A stretch of DNA of 6,906 nucleotides from an uncultured Chlorobiales bacterium (GCA_903901395.1 CAIUQW010000109.1:1-6906), one strand, 5' to 3'; counted from the first letter of the stretch, positions 1-6,906 are shown. Notes: generated from the sequence alone by a model not told the origin. Numbers and translations: made by a program.

Positions 1-879
1 GAACGGCAGCAGGTCTTCGTCACGCATGATGTCGGTCACGCGGGTGTTGATGCCCCAGGTGACGTCGAGCTTGCGGTCGATCAGCTCCTGGCAGAGCGAA
101 ACGAACTTCTGCTTGTTGATGGTCGGCTCTTCGTCGGCGAGAATGAAGAAGCCCACGTTGTATTTCTTGACGAGGATTTCGATTTCGTCCACGAAGTTTT
201 TCGGGCTGCGGGCGCGATACCTTCTCCAGAACTGCCACTGCGAGCAGAAGGTGCAGGTGAAGGGGCAGCCTCGGGCGAAGTTCGGCACGGCCAGGCGGCA
301 GTTGAGCGGGGTGTAGATGTACTTGTCCCAGTCGTAGAGGCTCCAGTCGGGCGAGAGGGTGTCGAGATCCTCGATGACCGGGTGGGCCGCCGTGGCGAAC
401 ACCTCGCCTTTCTCGTCGAGATAAGCGATACCGGTGATCTCGGCGCGGGCCTCCTTGTCGTTACCGGCAGCGATGGCCTTCATGAGGTTGACGGTTACTT
501 CCTCGCCTTCACCGCGAACGACGTAATCGGTCTCCGGCGCTTCGGTCAGCACCTGCGGGTACATGAAGGTGGAGTGAATGCCGCCCATGATGGTGCGGAT
601 ATTCTTGTTGACCTTCTTGGCGATCTTCATGATGTCCTGCGCCTTAAAGATCGACGGGGTGATATTGGTGGTCATCACCACATCCGGCTGGTTTTTGCGG
701 ATGATCGCCTCGATGGTCTCATCGGGCAGATCTTCAGCCATAGCATCCACAAATTTTACCTGATTGAAGCCAGCCTGCTTCAAAGCACCGCCGATGTAGG
801 CAACCCAGCTTGGCGTCCAGTTACCTGCAATCTCGGCACCGCCTGAGTGATAATTCGGCTGAATCATCAGAATCTTCAT
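1..879 (-). CDS. bchE: Anaerobic Mg-protoporphyrin IX monomethyl ester oxidative cyclase BchE (5' part, 293 codons)
   Basis: BchE closes the fifth (isocyclic) ring of Mg-protoporphyrin IX monomethyl ester to give divinyl protochlorophyllide, using water-derived oxygen, S-adenosylmethionine and cobalamin. I translated the minus strand from the ATG at 879-877; the frame stays open to base 1, so the gene runs off the window. Roughly residues 3-145 look like a B12-binding (Rossmann-like) domain, with the GGIHST motif at 99-104 typical of B12-dependent radical SAM proteins. The radical SAM 4Fe-4S motif CxxxCxxC is at Cys205, Cys209 and Cys212, inside RGCPFTCTFCSQW. Family members are about 550-575 aa, so about half is present. 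The start is supported by GGAGGG nine bases upstream and by the MKILMIQPNY beginning usual for this family. It lies downstream of bchM, the preceding pathway step. Family assignment is firm; exact substrate is inferred from context. Confidence 0.95.
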   Translation of the reverse strand, partial: MKILMIQPNYHSGGAEIAGNWTPSWVAYIGGALKQAGFNQVKFVDAMAEDLPDETIEAIIRKNQPDVVMTTNITPSIFKAQDIMKIAKKVNKNIRTIMGGIHSTFMYPQVLTEAPETDYVVRGEGEEVTVNLMKAIAAGNDKEARAEITGIAYLDEKGEVFATAAHPVIEDLDTLSPDWSLYDWDKYIYTPLNCRLAVPNFARGCPFTCTFCSQWQFWRRYRARSPKNFVDEIEILVKKYNVGFFILADEEPTINKQKFVSLCQELIDRKLDVTWGINTRVTDIMRDEDLLPF

Positions 880-883
880 CTGT

Positions 884-894
884 CTCCACCCTCC
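884..894 (-). promoter_or_regulatory. Ribosome binding site of bchE
   Basis: On the minus strand GGAGGG (889-894) lies nine bases before the ATG at 879, and a second GGAG (884-887) lies four bases before it. The first has good spacing and fixes the bchE start. Confidence 0.8.
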
Positions 895-1019
895 GGATAG
901 GTTGTTGTATGCAAATTCGATTGTATCGGCATGTAGTTACACGCTTGTCATGCAACACGTTGCGTGCTGCAAATAATTTCCTTGATTCTTAATTTACAAC
1001 TTATTCCATAAAATTCCTG
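895..1019 (-). promoter_or_regulatory. AT-rich bchM-bchE intergenic segment, possible bchE promoter region
   Basis: Bases 965-1018 are much richer in A and T than the flanking genes. They are followed toward bchE by the dyad GCAAC-AC-GTTGC (952-963), which overlaps TTGC-N5-GCAA (961-973). I could not settle on a convincing -35/-10 pair, so no exact promoter is called. Composition, distance (194 bases between genes) and the preceding hairpin are compatible with bchE having its own promoter besides read-through from bchM. Confidence 0.3.
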
Positions 1020-1047
1020 AGCCTGTTTCACGCATCTCAAACAGGCT
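1020..1047 (-). terminator. Hairpin after bchM: weak terminator, attenuator or mRNA processing/stabilising stem
   Basis: A perfect 9-bp inverted repeat AGCCTGTTT / AAACAGGCT (1020-1028 and 1039-1047) encloses a 10-base loop. It begins 26 bases after the bchM stop in the direction of transcription. Downstream of the stem the minus strand reads CAGGAATTTTATGG, so there is only a short, interrupted T run. I read it as a weak or partial terminator, or a stem protecting the 3' end of upstream mRNA, placed before bchE. Its function is inference. Confidence 0.5.
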
Positions 1048-1073
1048 GAAACCCTGGCGTAAGGCGTCACGCA

Positions 1074-1772
1074 TCACTTCCGAGCCACGTGCATCAGCAT
1101 CGTATGGTAGAAGCCGAAGCTGATCTTCTGCTGGCTGACGATCTTCAGTCCGAGCTTGCCGAGCACCCGCTGCATCTCCGCGTCCTTGATCATCTGAATG
1201 GTGGTGCGGCGCTCTTTTTTCGGGAAGAAGCCGCCAAGCCAGTGCTGGAAGGCGAGGATGTTGTTGAACGGCGCGTAGGTGAAGATGATCGGCCCTTTGG
1301 TGAGGCCCGCCAGGTTGCTGAAGGCGTGGGCGAATCCTTCCGCCGGGTAGTGGATCAGTACGTCAAAACAGACTACGGCATCGAACGTACCTGAGACTGA
1401 TTCGATGGAACTTACTTCAAATTCGATGTTGCCCGCCACGCCCTCTTTTTCAGCATCCTCCTTCGTCTTGTTCACCATCTGCGAGGCGATGTCCGCCGCC
1501 TTGACGCGGAATCCGCTTTTGGCGAGGCGGATCGTGAAGAGGCCCGTGCCGCATCCTGCGTCGAGAATCTTCGCGCCTTTCGGCAGACCGGTGCTTTTGA
1601 GCCATTCAAACGCCTTGTCCATCATGACCGCGTGGCCCTGCCGGACGGTGGAGCGGACGGTGGAGAGCTTGTCGTCCCCGTAAATCGATGCCCAGCGCTG
1701 GAAGCCCTGGCCATTGAAATAGGACTGAAGCATCTTCTTGTGTTCTTCGACGTTGAATGATGGGCTGCTCAT
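1074..1772 (-). CDS. bchM: Mg-protoporphyrin IX O-methyltransferase BchM
   Basis: BchM transfers a methyl group from S-adenosylmethionine to the C13 propionate of Mg-protoporphyrin IX, making the monomethyl ester that BchE uses next. The 232-aa product has a class I methyltransferase fold: SAM-binding motif I is [12 protein letters not shown] (residues 68-79, GxGxG-like loop DAGCGTG at 71-77), and the following strand ends in an acidic position in [11 protein letters not shown] (90-100). The stretch [14 protein letters not shown] (130-143) carries the D-x-LIHY signature seen in BchM/ChlM. Length agrees with the family (about 225-235 aa). I chose ATG 1772-1770 because the family-like sequence begins there. 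An in-frame GTG at 1814-1812 would add 14 low-complexity residues and leave only 3 bases after the bchH stop. Neither start has a clear Shine-Dalgarno, suggesting translation coupled to bchH. The gene probably shares a transcript with bchH. Confidence 0.95.
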   Translation of the reverse strand: MSSPSFNVEEHKKMLQSYFNGQGFQRWASIYGDDKLSTVRSTVRQGHAVMMDKAFEWLKSTGLPKGAKILDAGCGTGLFTIRLAKSGFRVKAADIASQMVNKTKEDAEKEGVAGNIEFEVSSIESVSGTFDAVVCFDVLIHYPAEGFAHAFSNLAGLTKGPIIFTYAPFNNILAFQHWLGGFFPKKERRTTIQMIKDAEMQRVLGKLGLKIVSQQKISFGFYHTMLMHVARK

Positions 1773-1817
1773 GTTGCTGTTTCGTGGTTGATGGTGATTG
1801 CCGCTCGCCTCCACCGG

Positions 1818-4800
1818 TCAAATCTGGTGGCTGTGCGCGCCTTCGATTCTTGTTTCGAGTTCTTCGTACAGTTCCTGCAATTGCTCGATTGTGCCTTCGT
1901 CCGCCTCCCAGAAGCCTCTCGAACTGGCTTCGAGCAGCCGCCGGGTCATCGACATGGTGGCATTCGGATTGAGCGCCGCCATGCGCTCCAGCATTTCGCG
2001 GTCTTGCAGGAAGGTCTCCGTGAATTGCTGATAGGTCCAGTCCCTGACCGCCGAGGCCGTCGCGCTCCACCCGTAGGTGTTGGTCAGGTGCGACTCGATC
2101 TCCCTAACCCCTTCATAGCCGTGCCTCAGCATGGCGTCGTACCATTTCGGGTTCAGGAGCTTGGTGCGGGCTTCGAGCGCCACCATACTTTCGAGCGAGC
2201 GGATCTTTTGCCCTTTGCCGAATCCGCCGGTGTCGCCGACCATGACCTTCGGCTTGGAGCTGCTGAGAACCTCGACCGATTTCGAGACGCCGCCAAGATA
2301 CTCATAATAGTGGTCAATATCAGACAATCCGATCTCGAAACTGTCGATATTTTGAAAGGTCAATGTAACATTTTTCAGAGCGGATCGGAGGATTTCGGGA
2401 CTTTCCTGCCAGTCGCCATCTGGCGAGAAGGCGAAGCTCTTGCGATTGACGAATGCGTCGGCAAGCTGCTGCTCCTCCTCCCAGGTGCTGCTCTCGATCA
2501 GGTGATTGACGTTAGAGCCGTAGTTGCCAGGGGCGTTGGAGTATATTCGGCTCGCCGCCTCGTCCACCGTGATCCCGAGTTCCGTGGCCTGCTGAAGCAC
2601 GTGCTTGCGGACGAAGTTCATCGACTCTGGCTCGTCCGCCGCTGCCGCCAGCCGCACTGCGCGGTCGAGCAGACGTGCCTGGTGCGAGAGCAGGTCGCGG
2701 AAAATACCGCTGACCGTGACGACGATGTCGATGCGCGGGCGTCGGAGCTTTTCGAGCGGGATCAGTTCCACGTCGCCAATCTTGCCAAGCTCGTCGGTTT
2801 TCGTCCGCGCGCCAAGCAGCGCGAGCGCTTGGGCAACCCCTTCGCCGTCGCTTTTCAGGTTGTCCGTGCCCCACAGGATGAGCGCTATCGACTCCGGCAA
2901 CTCGCCAGTTTCGCGGCGGTACTGCTCCAGCAGCTCCTCGGCTGAACGCTCTCCGGCTCTTGTCGCGAAGGGCGTCGGAATGCTGTAGGGATCGAGGCTG
3001 TGGATGTTGCGCCCCGTAGGTACGATCGACGGGTTGCGTACCAGATCGTTGCCGGGCGATGGCGGAATGTAGGCTCCGGCAAGCGCTTGCGTGACCGCTT
3101 CGATCTCGCGGTTTTCAAGCATGGCGGCAAGAATGCCATTCAGGAAGTGCCAGAGCTTGTCGAGCTGCCGGGGCTTGATGTTCGCTGATTTCTGGAGCCA
3201 CGTGTTTGCCTCGTTCATGCGTACGGTGAGCGTGCCTTCGAGGAGCGATGCGGTGCTGACGCCCGCGGGAAGCGTTGCGGGCGGATTGCCGACGAAACGT
3301 TTGACCGCTTCATGACAGATCGAGGCGACCTTCTGCCACGATTCGCGAAGCTCCATCTGTTCTTCATGGCGCTCGACGAGCCCGTCGTAATCGAGCTTCA
3401 GACCCGCGCAGATCAGCTCGGGTAGCGAGTGGTTATCGAGTTCGGGACGCGCGTGGCTGACGAGCATCGCGAGGTTGTCCACGAGACTCTCAGCCGTCGG
3501 AGGTTCGCCGAGCACGTGCAAACCGAGCGGAATCATGCGCTCCTCGATCAGGTAGAGTTCGTTGTTGAGCCAGGTGATGTACTCCTCGTCACTGGTTTTT
3601 CCCGCCGGATTAGCCATGTCAAGCGTTCCGGCGAGGTCGCGAATCTGCTCCAGCACCTCGTCCGACGGGCGGCTGCGCCACGAACCAACCAGGTCGCGAA
3701 GCTGACGCATTCCCTTGTACAAGCCTGCATGTTCAAGCGGCGGAGCCATGTAGCTGACCAGCGTGGCGAAGCCGCGCCGCTTGGCGATGGCCCCCTCGCT
3801 CGGGTTGTTGACGCAATAGCAGTAGAAATGAGGCAGCGAGCCGATCAACTGCTTCGGCCAGCACTCCTGCGAGAGGCCGACCTGCTTGCCCGGCATGAAC
3901 TCCAGTGCTCCGTGCGTGCCGAAGTGCAGTAGCGCATCCGCGCCAAAGTCATGATCGAGCCAGGAGTAGAAGGCCGCGAAAGCGTGGTTCGGCGCGGCAT
4001 CCTTGGCCATGAGCAGTCGCATCGGATCGCGCTCGTAGCCGAAGGAGGGCTGCTGGCCGACGAAGAGATTGCCGAACATCGCGCCGAGGATGTGGAACCG
4101 GTTGCGGTCGTTGAGGATTTCGCCCGGCGCGTCGCCCCAGAAAGGCTCAATCCGCATATAGGCTGGAAACTCTTTGCGGTAACGTTCCACCGGATAGTGC
4201 GCCGCCACGTTGCCGTCGGTGCCGAAGACCAGCCGGTTGCCTTCGAGCAGCTTGTCGCGCAGCGCATCGACCGAGGCCGGGAGGTCGATCTGGTAGCCTT
4301 CATCCTTCAGCTTGCGCATGAGCCGCAGGAGGCTTTCGAATACATCGAGAAAAGCCGCCGTGCCAGCGTTGCCGAGGTTTGGCGGAAAGTTGAAGAGCAC
4401 GATGGCGAGTTTCTTCTCCGCATTCGATTTTTTACGCAACAGCAACCAGCGTGCAATTCTCGCGGCAAGCGCGCGGCTCTCGCCAACGAGCGGAATGGTG
4501 CGCTCGCTGCCCTCTTCGAGTCCGGCAAAGACGTGCGGCTCGATGGCTCCGTCGAGTTCCGGCACGGCAACGCTGAGCGCGCTCTGGAGCGGCGTCAGGC
4601 CGAGGCTGTTCTCCCGCCAGTGGCCGATCGGTTGGAACGCCAGCGGTATGAGATTGAAGCAGGGGACGCCGATTTTTTTCAGAATGCCGATAGCTTCAGC
4701 CGACCTGGTCTCTGCCGGGCCGCCCACGAGCGAGAAACCGGTGGCGTTGATGATCAGGTCAACCGGCATCGACTCGCTGCTGGCGGGATCGAAAAAGCCT

Positions 4801-5657
4801 TCGAGCGCGGGCCGGAAATCGAGACCGCCGCTGTAGGCGATGCAGCACTGCACATCCCGCGACTCGAGTTCGCGGAGCAGGTTGATGATGTGCAGCATGT
4901 TTTCGGAGAGCAGCGTGGCGCGCATCACCAGAATCGCCACTCTTCCCGCGCCCTTTCCGTGTCGGTGCTTCAGCTGCCACTCCTTAAGCTCGGAGGTGGT
5001 CGAAAAGGGCTTGCCCGCGTCGGGATGGTAAAGAGCGGTGTCGGGATAGAAGATCGGATCGTTCTGCGGAAGCTTTCCCTTGTATCCCGGAATATAGCGG
5101 TCGATGAGCAGGCAGAGGAAGCGCTTCATGTTCACCTTCGAGCCGTTCAGCCAGAACTGGTGCGCCGCGATGTAGGTGTGAATGTCACGCGCCTTGCCGG
5201 GTAAATGCTTCATCAGCTTGCCGACGTTGCGCACCAGCGCGAGCTGCCGTTGGCTTTCGCCGTTGCCGTTGTGCGATGGCCTGAGCTTTGAGGCGAGCTG
5301 CTTGAAAATACCCTGAGGCTTCTCTTCCTCAGCATTTTTCTGGAGCGAGAACTTGCCGACCCTTGTCTGGCTGATGAGCGCCGGATTGCTCGTGATCATG
5401 CAGACCGGGCACGAGGCCGTTTCGAGCAACAGTTCGAGCGGGCGGACGATCTCCTCGCTGAAAAGCATCGAGCCGAAAATGAAGTCGGCAGCGGGAATCT
5501 CCCGTTCGAGCCGCTCCCAGGCGTGGCGGCTGTGATTGAGGCCGAGATTGAACATGGAGACATCGAGATCGATGTCGAACTCGCGACTCAACTCAGCCGC
5601 TGCCGATTTCAGCACGCTGTTGTTGGTCGGCTCCATGGTGATAAAAAGAAAACGCAT
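1818..5657 (-). CDS. bchH: Magnesium chelatase large subunit BchH (1279 aa)
   Basis: BchH is the porphyrin-binding, catalytic subunit of ATP-dependent Mg chelatase. With the AAA+ subunits BchI and BchD (not in this window) it inserts Mg2+ into protoporphyrin IX, the branch point from heme to bacteriochlorophyll. The N-terminal domain of BchH/ChlH proteins (about residues 1-160) starts [10 protein letters not shown]. The rest is the CobN/Mg-chelatase domain, with its most conserved block around residues 530-630: [17 protein letters not shown], then [15 protein letters not shown] with His578, His582 and Glu586, then YCVNNPSEG. Near the C terminus are [11 protein letters not shown], a GW-SAT-A-V-DW segment, [10 protein letters not shown] and ETRIEG, all family signatures. 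The length is normal and no frameshift is visible. ATG 5657 is preceded by AGGA nine bases upstream. bchM follows closely. Calling this copy BchH rather than BchS or BchT rests on its canonical C terminus and its place before bchM-bchE. Confidence 0.95.
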   Translation of the reverse strand: MRFLFITMEPTNNSVLKSAAAELSREFDIDLDVSMFNLGLNHSRHAWERLEREIPAADFIFGSMLFSEEIVRPLELLLETASCPVCMITSNPALISQTRVGKFSLQKNAEEEKPQGIFKQLASKLRPSHNGNGESQRQLALVRNVGKLMKHLPGKARDIHTYIAAHQFWLNGSKVNMKRFLCLLIDRYIPGYKGKLPQNDPIFYPDTALYHPDAGKPFSTTSELKEWQLKHRHGKGAGRVAILVMRATLLSENMLHIINLLRELESRDVQCCIAYSGGLDFRPALEGFFDPASSESMPVDLIINATGFSLVGGPAETRSAEAIGILKKIGVPCFNLIPLAFQPIGHWRENSLGLTPLQSALSVAVPELDGAIEPHVFAGLEEGSERTIPLVGESRALAARIARWLLLRKKSNAEKKLAIVLFNFPPNLGNAGTAAFLDVFESLLRLMRKLKDEGYQIDLPASVDALRDKLLEGNRLVFGTDGNVAAHYPVERYRKEFPAYMRIEPFWGDAPGEILNDRNRFHILGAMFGNLFVGQQPSFGYERDPMRLLMAKDAAPNHAFAAFYSWLDHDFGADALLHFGTHGALEFMPGKQVGLSQECWPKQLIGSLPHFYCYCVNNPSEGAIAKRRGFATLVSYMAPPLEHAGLYKGMRQLRDLVGSWRSRPSDEVLEQIRDLAGTLDMANPAGKTSDEEYITWLNNELYLIEERMIPLGLHVLGEPPTAESLVDNLAMLVSHARPELDNHSLPELICAGLKLDYDGLVERHEEQMELRESWQKVASICHEAVKRFVGNPPATLPAGVSTASLLEGTLTVRMNEANTWLQKSANIKPRQLDKLWHFLNGILAAMLENREIEAVTQALAGAYIPPSPGNDLVRNPSIVPTGRNIHSLDPYSIPTPFATRAGERSAEELLEQYRRETGELPESIALILWGTDNLKSDGEGVAQALALLGARTKTDELGKIGDVELIPLEKLRRPRIDIVVTVSGIFRDLLSHQARLLDRAVRLAAAADEPESMNFVRKHVLQQATELGITVDEAASRIYSNAPGNYGSNVNHLIESSTWEEEQQLADAFVNRKSFAFSPDGDWQESPEILRSALKNVTLTFQNIDSFEIGLSDIDHYYEYLGGVSKSVEVLSSSKPKVMVGDTGGFGKGQKIRSLESMVALEARTKLLNPKWYDAMLRHGYEGVREIESHLTNTYGWSATASAVRDWTYQQFTETFLQDREMLERMAALNPNATMSMTRRLLEASSRGFWEADEGTIEQLQELYEELETRIEGAHSHQI

Positions 5658-5666
5658 AAGGTCGAA

Positions 5667-5670
5667 TCCT
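5667..5670 (-). promoter_or_regulatory. Ribosome binding site of bchH
   Basis: AGGA on the minus strand, nine bases from the bchH ATG at 5657. It is a modest Shine-Dalgarno that supports this start. Confidence 0.6.
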
Positions 5671-5700
5671 GTTGCCGTGCATTGATTGTTTTGTTTTCGG

Positions 5701-5728
5701 ACTGCTGGCCGTTAACGTGGCCATCAGT
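5701..5728 (-). repeat. Inverted repeat / hairpin in the bchH leader
   Basis: Arms 5701-5710 and 5719-5728 (ACTGCTGGCC / GGCCATCAGT) pair at 9 of 10 positions around the 8-base centre GTTAACGT, which includes the palindrome GTTAAC. The element ends 43 bases before the bchH start. On the bchH transcript it is followed by an A-rich stretch rather than a T run, so it does not look like an intrinsic terminator. It could be an operator or an RNA stem; the sequence does not decide between them. Confidence 0.55.
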
Positions 5729-5735
5729 ACTCCAG

Positions 5736-5813
5736 CTCAGGCGTTACAAACATTTCGACGATTCAGGCGACGCAATGTTGCGCGCTGCATGATCCGATGA
5801 AATGTTGCCTGAG
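5736..5813 (-). promoter_or_regulatory. Structured 5' leader candidate upstream of bchH
   Basis: On the minus strand CTCAGGCAACATTTC (5813-5799) is complementary in two blocks to a later segment: GAAATGTT (5756-5749) and GCCTGAG (5742-5736), separated by the 6-base bulge TGTAAC. That gives 15 pairs closing a 42-base interior. The interior holds a smaller stem around CGCAATGTTGCG (5771-5782). It also has another GCCTGA (5768-5763) that could pair with the same CTCAGGC arm, so two folds compete. The element lies 79-156 bases before bchH and could act as a cis-regulatory RNA or as DNA operators. I do not recognise a known riboswitch class. Confidence 0.45.
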
Positions 5814-5827
5814 ACGTTGCGCTAAGG

Positions 5828-6235
5828 CTAAATCAGAAGGACGGGATTCTGCTGAAGAAGATTATGCGGAAAAGCGATGTGACCGGGATCATGGCCGTAT
5901 CGAAGCGGCTGGCCTGGCATCGAGGTCAGGTATGCGGGAGAATGCAGGCTATGAAAGGCTTTGATGATGATACGAGCGATGCCGGAATGGCATGCCGACC
6001 ATGTCTGTCGATTCAGGGATACTGCCTTGCCGCTAAGTGCGCCAGGTTCACGGTGACATCCTGTCAGATCAGGCGGGCTTTGAAGTCCGGGAGTAAGGAT
6101 GCGGGTTTTCGACTTGCTGTTGAACGATGAAGTCTTCACCATCAGCCCATAGCCTAGCGCCGAGACCGCGAAAAAGAGCGCTATCTCGAAAAGGCGAAGA
6201 ATATTTCTGCCGACGCCAAGTTTTCGCGTATGCAT
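5828..6235 (-). CDS. Doubtful hypothetical protein with one N-terminal membrane segment (135 aa)
   Basis: An open frame from ATG 6235 to a TAG at 5828-5830, in the same direction as its neighbours. Residues 1-14 are basic (MHTRKLGVGRNILR). About residues 15-33 (LFEIALFFAVSALGYGLMV) form a plausible membrane helix or signal anchor, followed by a polar KTSSFNSKSK segment. Codon third positions in the first 46 codons are about two-thirds G or C, similar to real genes here. The later part, from about residue 50, is rich in His, Pro and Ser with no recognisable domain and looks non-coding. There is no Shine-Dalgarno before the ATG. It may be a small membrane protein, possibly truncated or frameshifted after the helix, or a chance frame in the bchH leader. 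I recognise no family. Confidence 0.3.
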   Translation of the reverse strand: MHTRKLGVGRNILRLFEIALFFAVSALGYGLMVKTSSFNSKSKTRILTPGLQSPPDLTGCHREPGALSGKAVSLNRQTWSACHSGIARIIIKAFHSLHSPAYLTSMPGQPLRYGHDPGHIAFPHNLLQQNPVLLI

Positions 6236-6338
6236 AAACCAGTTGCGTATGCCAGCTATTACATCAGAGAGGAAAGCGTATTATTTCACCCGGATTCCTG
6301 ACGATGCTGAAAGGAGGAGATGTCTTTTAAACTGCTTA

Positions 6339-6367
6339 AATATAGAAAACTGAGTTATTAAAATGAA
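6339..6367 (-). promoter_or_regulatory. Candidate sigma-70-type promoter reading toward bchH
   Basis: On the minus strand TTCATT (6367-6362) is separated by 17 bases from TATATT (6344-6339), a 5-of-6 match to the -10 consensus with a weak -35. It sits in the most AT-rich part of the interval, downstream of the terminator that ends the BchS-like gene. That is where a promoter for the bchH-bchM(-bchE) unit would be needed. A start near 6332 would give a leader of about 675 bases that includes the doubtful ORF. A closer bchH promoter cannot be excluded. Confidence 0.35.
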
Positions 6368-6378
6368 GCCGCGAAAGT

Positions 6379-6399
6379 GATCGGACTTCAGGTCTGATC
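6379..6399. repeat. Operator-like dyad upstream of the candidate promoter
   Basis: GATCGGAC (6379-6386) and GTCTGATC (6392-6399) are inverted at 7 of 8 positions around the 5-base centre TTCAG. The dyad centre lies about 57 bases upstream of the predicted start point of the minus-strand promoter, a spacing compatible with an activator site. The link to any regulator is inference. Confidence 0.35.
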
Positions 6400-6451
6400 C
6401 TGTTTTGGCGAGAAGGTGGCGTAATAAATTTCGAAAAGTGACAGTTCTGAT

Positions 6452-6488
6452 AAAAAAAGAGAGGCTACTTGTTCAGAGCCTCTCTTTT
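6452..6488 (-). terminator. Rho-independent terminator of the BchS-like gene
   Basis: Arms 6455-6466 and 6477-6488 (AAAAGAGAGGCT / AGCCTCTCTTTT) form a perfect 12-bp stem with a 10-base loop. On the minus strand the stem runs into a 7-base T tract (6458-6452). It begins 22 bases after the stop codon of the upstream gene. On the plus strand the stem is followed by TTTTCTGTTTG, so some bidirectional activity is possible. It implies that bchH is not simply the next gene of one long transcript. Confidence 0.9.
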
Positions 6489-6510
6489 CTGTTTGTCTTG
6501 TTCAGATTTG

Positions 6511-6906
6511 TCAGACCTCGATGCCTTCGAGACGATCCTCAAGATCGGAGTAGATTTCCTGAAGCTTCTCGATGGTGTCGGGATCGGCGGCCCACATACC
6601 GCGGCCACTCGCTTCGAGCATCCTGCCAACGATGTTCTTGAAGGCTTTCGGGTTGAGCTTCATCAGCTTGTCGCGCATAGCCGGGTCGAAGGCGTAGGTC
6701 TGGGCGGCCTCTTTGTAGACCCAGTCGTCGACGCCCTTGGTGACGGCGTCCCAGCCGAGCATATAGGTGAAGCGGTTGCTGATCTCGGTTGCGCCGCTGT
6801 GGCCCTGCGCCAGCATGCCTTCGAACCATTTCGGGTTGAGCAGCTTGGTGCGGAACTCGACCTTGAGCGCCTTCTCGGCGTCGTCAACCTTGATGTCTGC
6901 CGTGTA
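6511..6906 (-). CDS. bchS: Magnesium chelatase large-subunit paralogue, BchS-like (C-terminal 131 residues)
   Basis: The frame is open from the window edge at 6906 to a TGA at 6511-6513, so only the C terminus is seen. It carries the end signatures of the BchH/ChlH/CobN family: [15 protein letters not shown], a GW-x(8)-DDWVY segment, KLNPKAF, RMLEASGRGMW and DLEDRLEG. By eye about 45-50% of residues match the C terminus of the neighbouring BchH, so it is a diverged paralogue, not a recent duplicate. In green sulfur bacteria BchH has two paralogues, BchS and BchT. BchS is reported to matter for bacteriochlorophyll c, the chlorosome pigment. The symbol bchS rests on its position just upstream of bchH, as I recall it from C. 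tepidum; BchT is the alternative. A strong terminator follows. Confidence 0.8.
   Translation of the reverse strand, partial: YTADIKVDDAEKALKVEFRTKLLNPKWFEGMLAQGHSGATEISNRFTYMLGWDAVTKGVDDWVYKEAAQTYAFDPAMRDKLMKLNPKAFKNIVGRMLEASGRGMWAADPDTIEKLQEIYSDLEDRLEGIEV

Larger units (their letters stand above)
5658..6510. other. 853-base interval between the two chelatase genes
   Basis: In order of minus-strand transcription it holds the terminator of the upstream gene, a dyad, a candidate promoter, one doubtful small ORF (5828-6235), a long imperfect inverted repeat, a second hairpin and the bchH ribosome binding site. I see no tRNA, rRNA, transposase fragment, CRISPR-type repeat or clear plus-strand gene. 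The length is unusual beside the short spacings elsewhere in the cluster. Confidence 0.7.

Noticed and set aside
382..846. Plus-strand open frame opposite bchE
   Set aside because: It overlaps the conserved BchE reading frame, including its B12-binding region, and shows no domain of its own.
880..1073. Cobalamin riboswitch before the B12-dependent bchE
   Set aside because: I looked for the B12-box pattern and the GCCACTG-type core on the minus strand here and in 5658-6450 and did not see them; this gap is also short for that class.
1788..2945. Long plus-strand open frame (385 codons) opposite the 3' part of bchH
   Set aside because: It is antisense to a clearly conserved gene. Its Arg/Val/Leu-rich translation is what GC-rich codons give on the opposite strand, and it has no recognisable domain.
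3951..5204. Long plus-strand open frame (417 codons) opposite the 5' half of bchH
   Set aside because: Same reasoning: a shadow of bchH codon usage with no motif and no start signal.
5864..6130. Plus-strand open frame of 88 codons in the interval
   Set aside because: No ribosome binding site, no domain and a composition like random translation; it overlaps the slightly better minus-strand candidate.
6311..6361. Plus-strand AAGGAGGAG followed at once by ATG and a 13-codon frame
   Set aside because: The Shine-Dalgarno-like run is only two bases from the ATG, too close for normal initiation. The peptide is tiny and nothing follows it on the plus strand.
6452..6488. Small RNA on the plus strand ending at the bidirectional terminator
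   Set aside because: The plus-strand T run is interrupted and I found no convincing plus-strand promoter upstream.

Overview
The window is a stretch of photosynthesis genes from a green sulfur bacterium (Chlorobi), most likely a Chlorobaculum/Chlorobium close to C. tepidum. The evidence is two different magnesium-chelatase large-subunit genes side by side (BchH and a BchS-like paralogue), followed by bchM and the oxygen-independent cyclase gene bchE. Carrying several BchH paralogues is a green sulfur bacterial trait, and the moderately GC-rich coding sequence fits. Genus and species are inferred; only the gene families are read directly.

All supported genes lie on the minus strand, so transcription runs from high to low coordinates. 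The order is: the 3' end of a BchS-like gene (6511-6906, cut by the window edge); a 29-bp-scale intrinsic terminator (6452-6488); an 853-base interval (5658-6510) with one doubtful small membrane-protein ORF, a candidate promoter and dyad, and a strongly structured leader; complete bchH (1818-5657, 1279 aa); complete bchM (1074-1772, 232 aa); a 194-base gap with a hairpin and an AT-rich stretch; and the first 293 codons of bchE (1-879, cut by the window edge).

The genes form consecutive steps of bacteriochlorophyll synthesis. BchH (or a paralogue), working with BchI and BchD encoded elsewhere, inserts Mg2+ into protoporphyrin IX. BchM methylates the C13 propionate to give Mg-protoporphyrin IX monomethyl ester. 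BchE, a B12/radical-SAM enzyme, closes the isocyclic ring without O2. Every sequence-supported gene belongs to this known pathway, so I see no undescribed multi-gene system. The parts that deserve a second look are non-coding: the bchH leader, with its long imperfect inverted repeat and competing pairing; the terminator that separates the two chelatase genes; and related GCAA/TTGC dyads upstream of both bchH and bchE.
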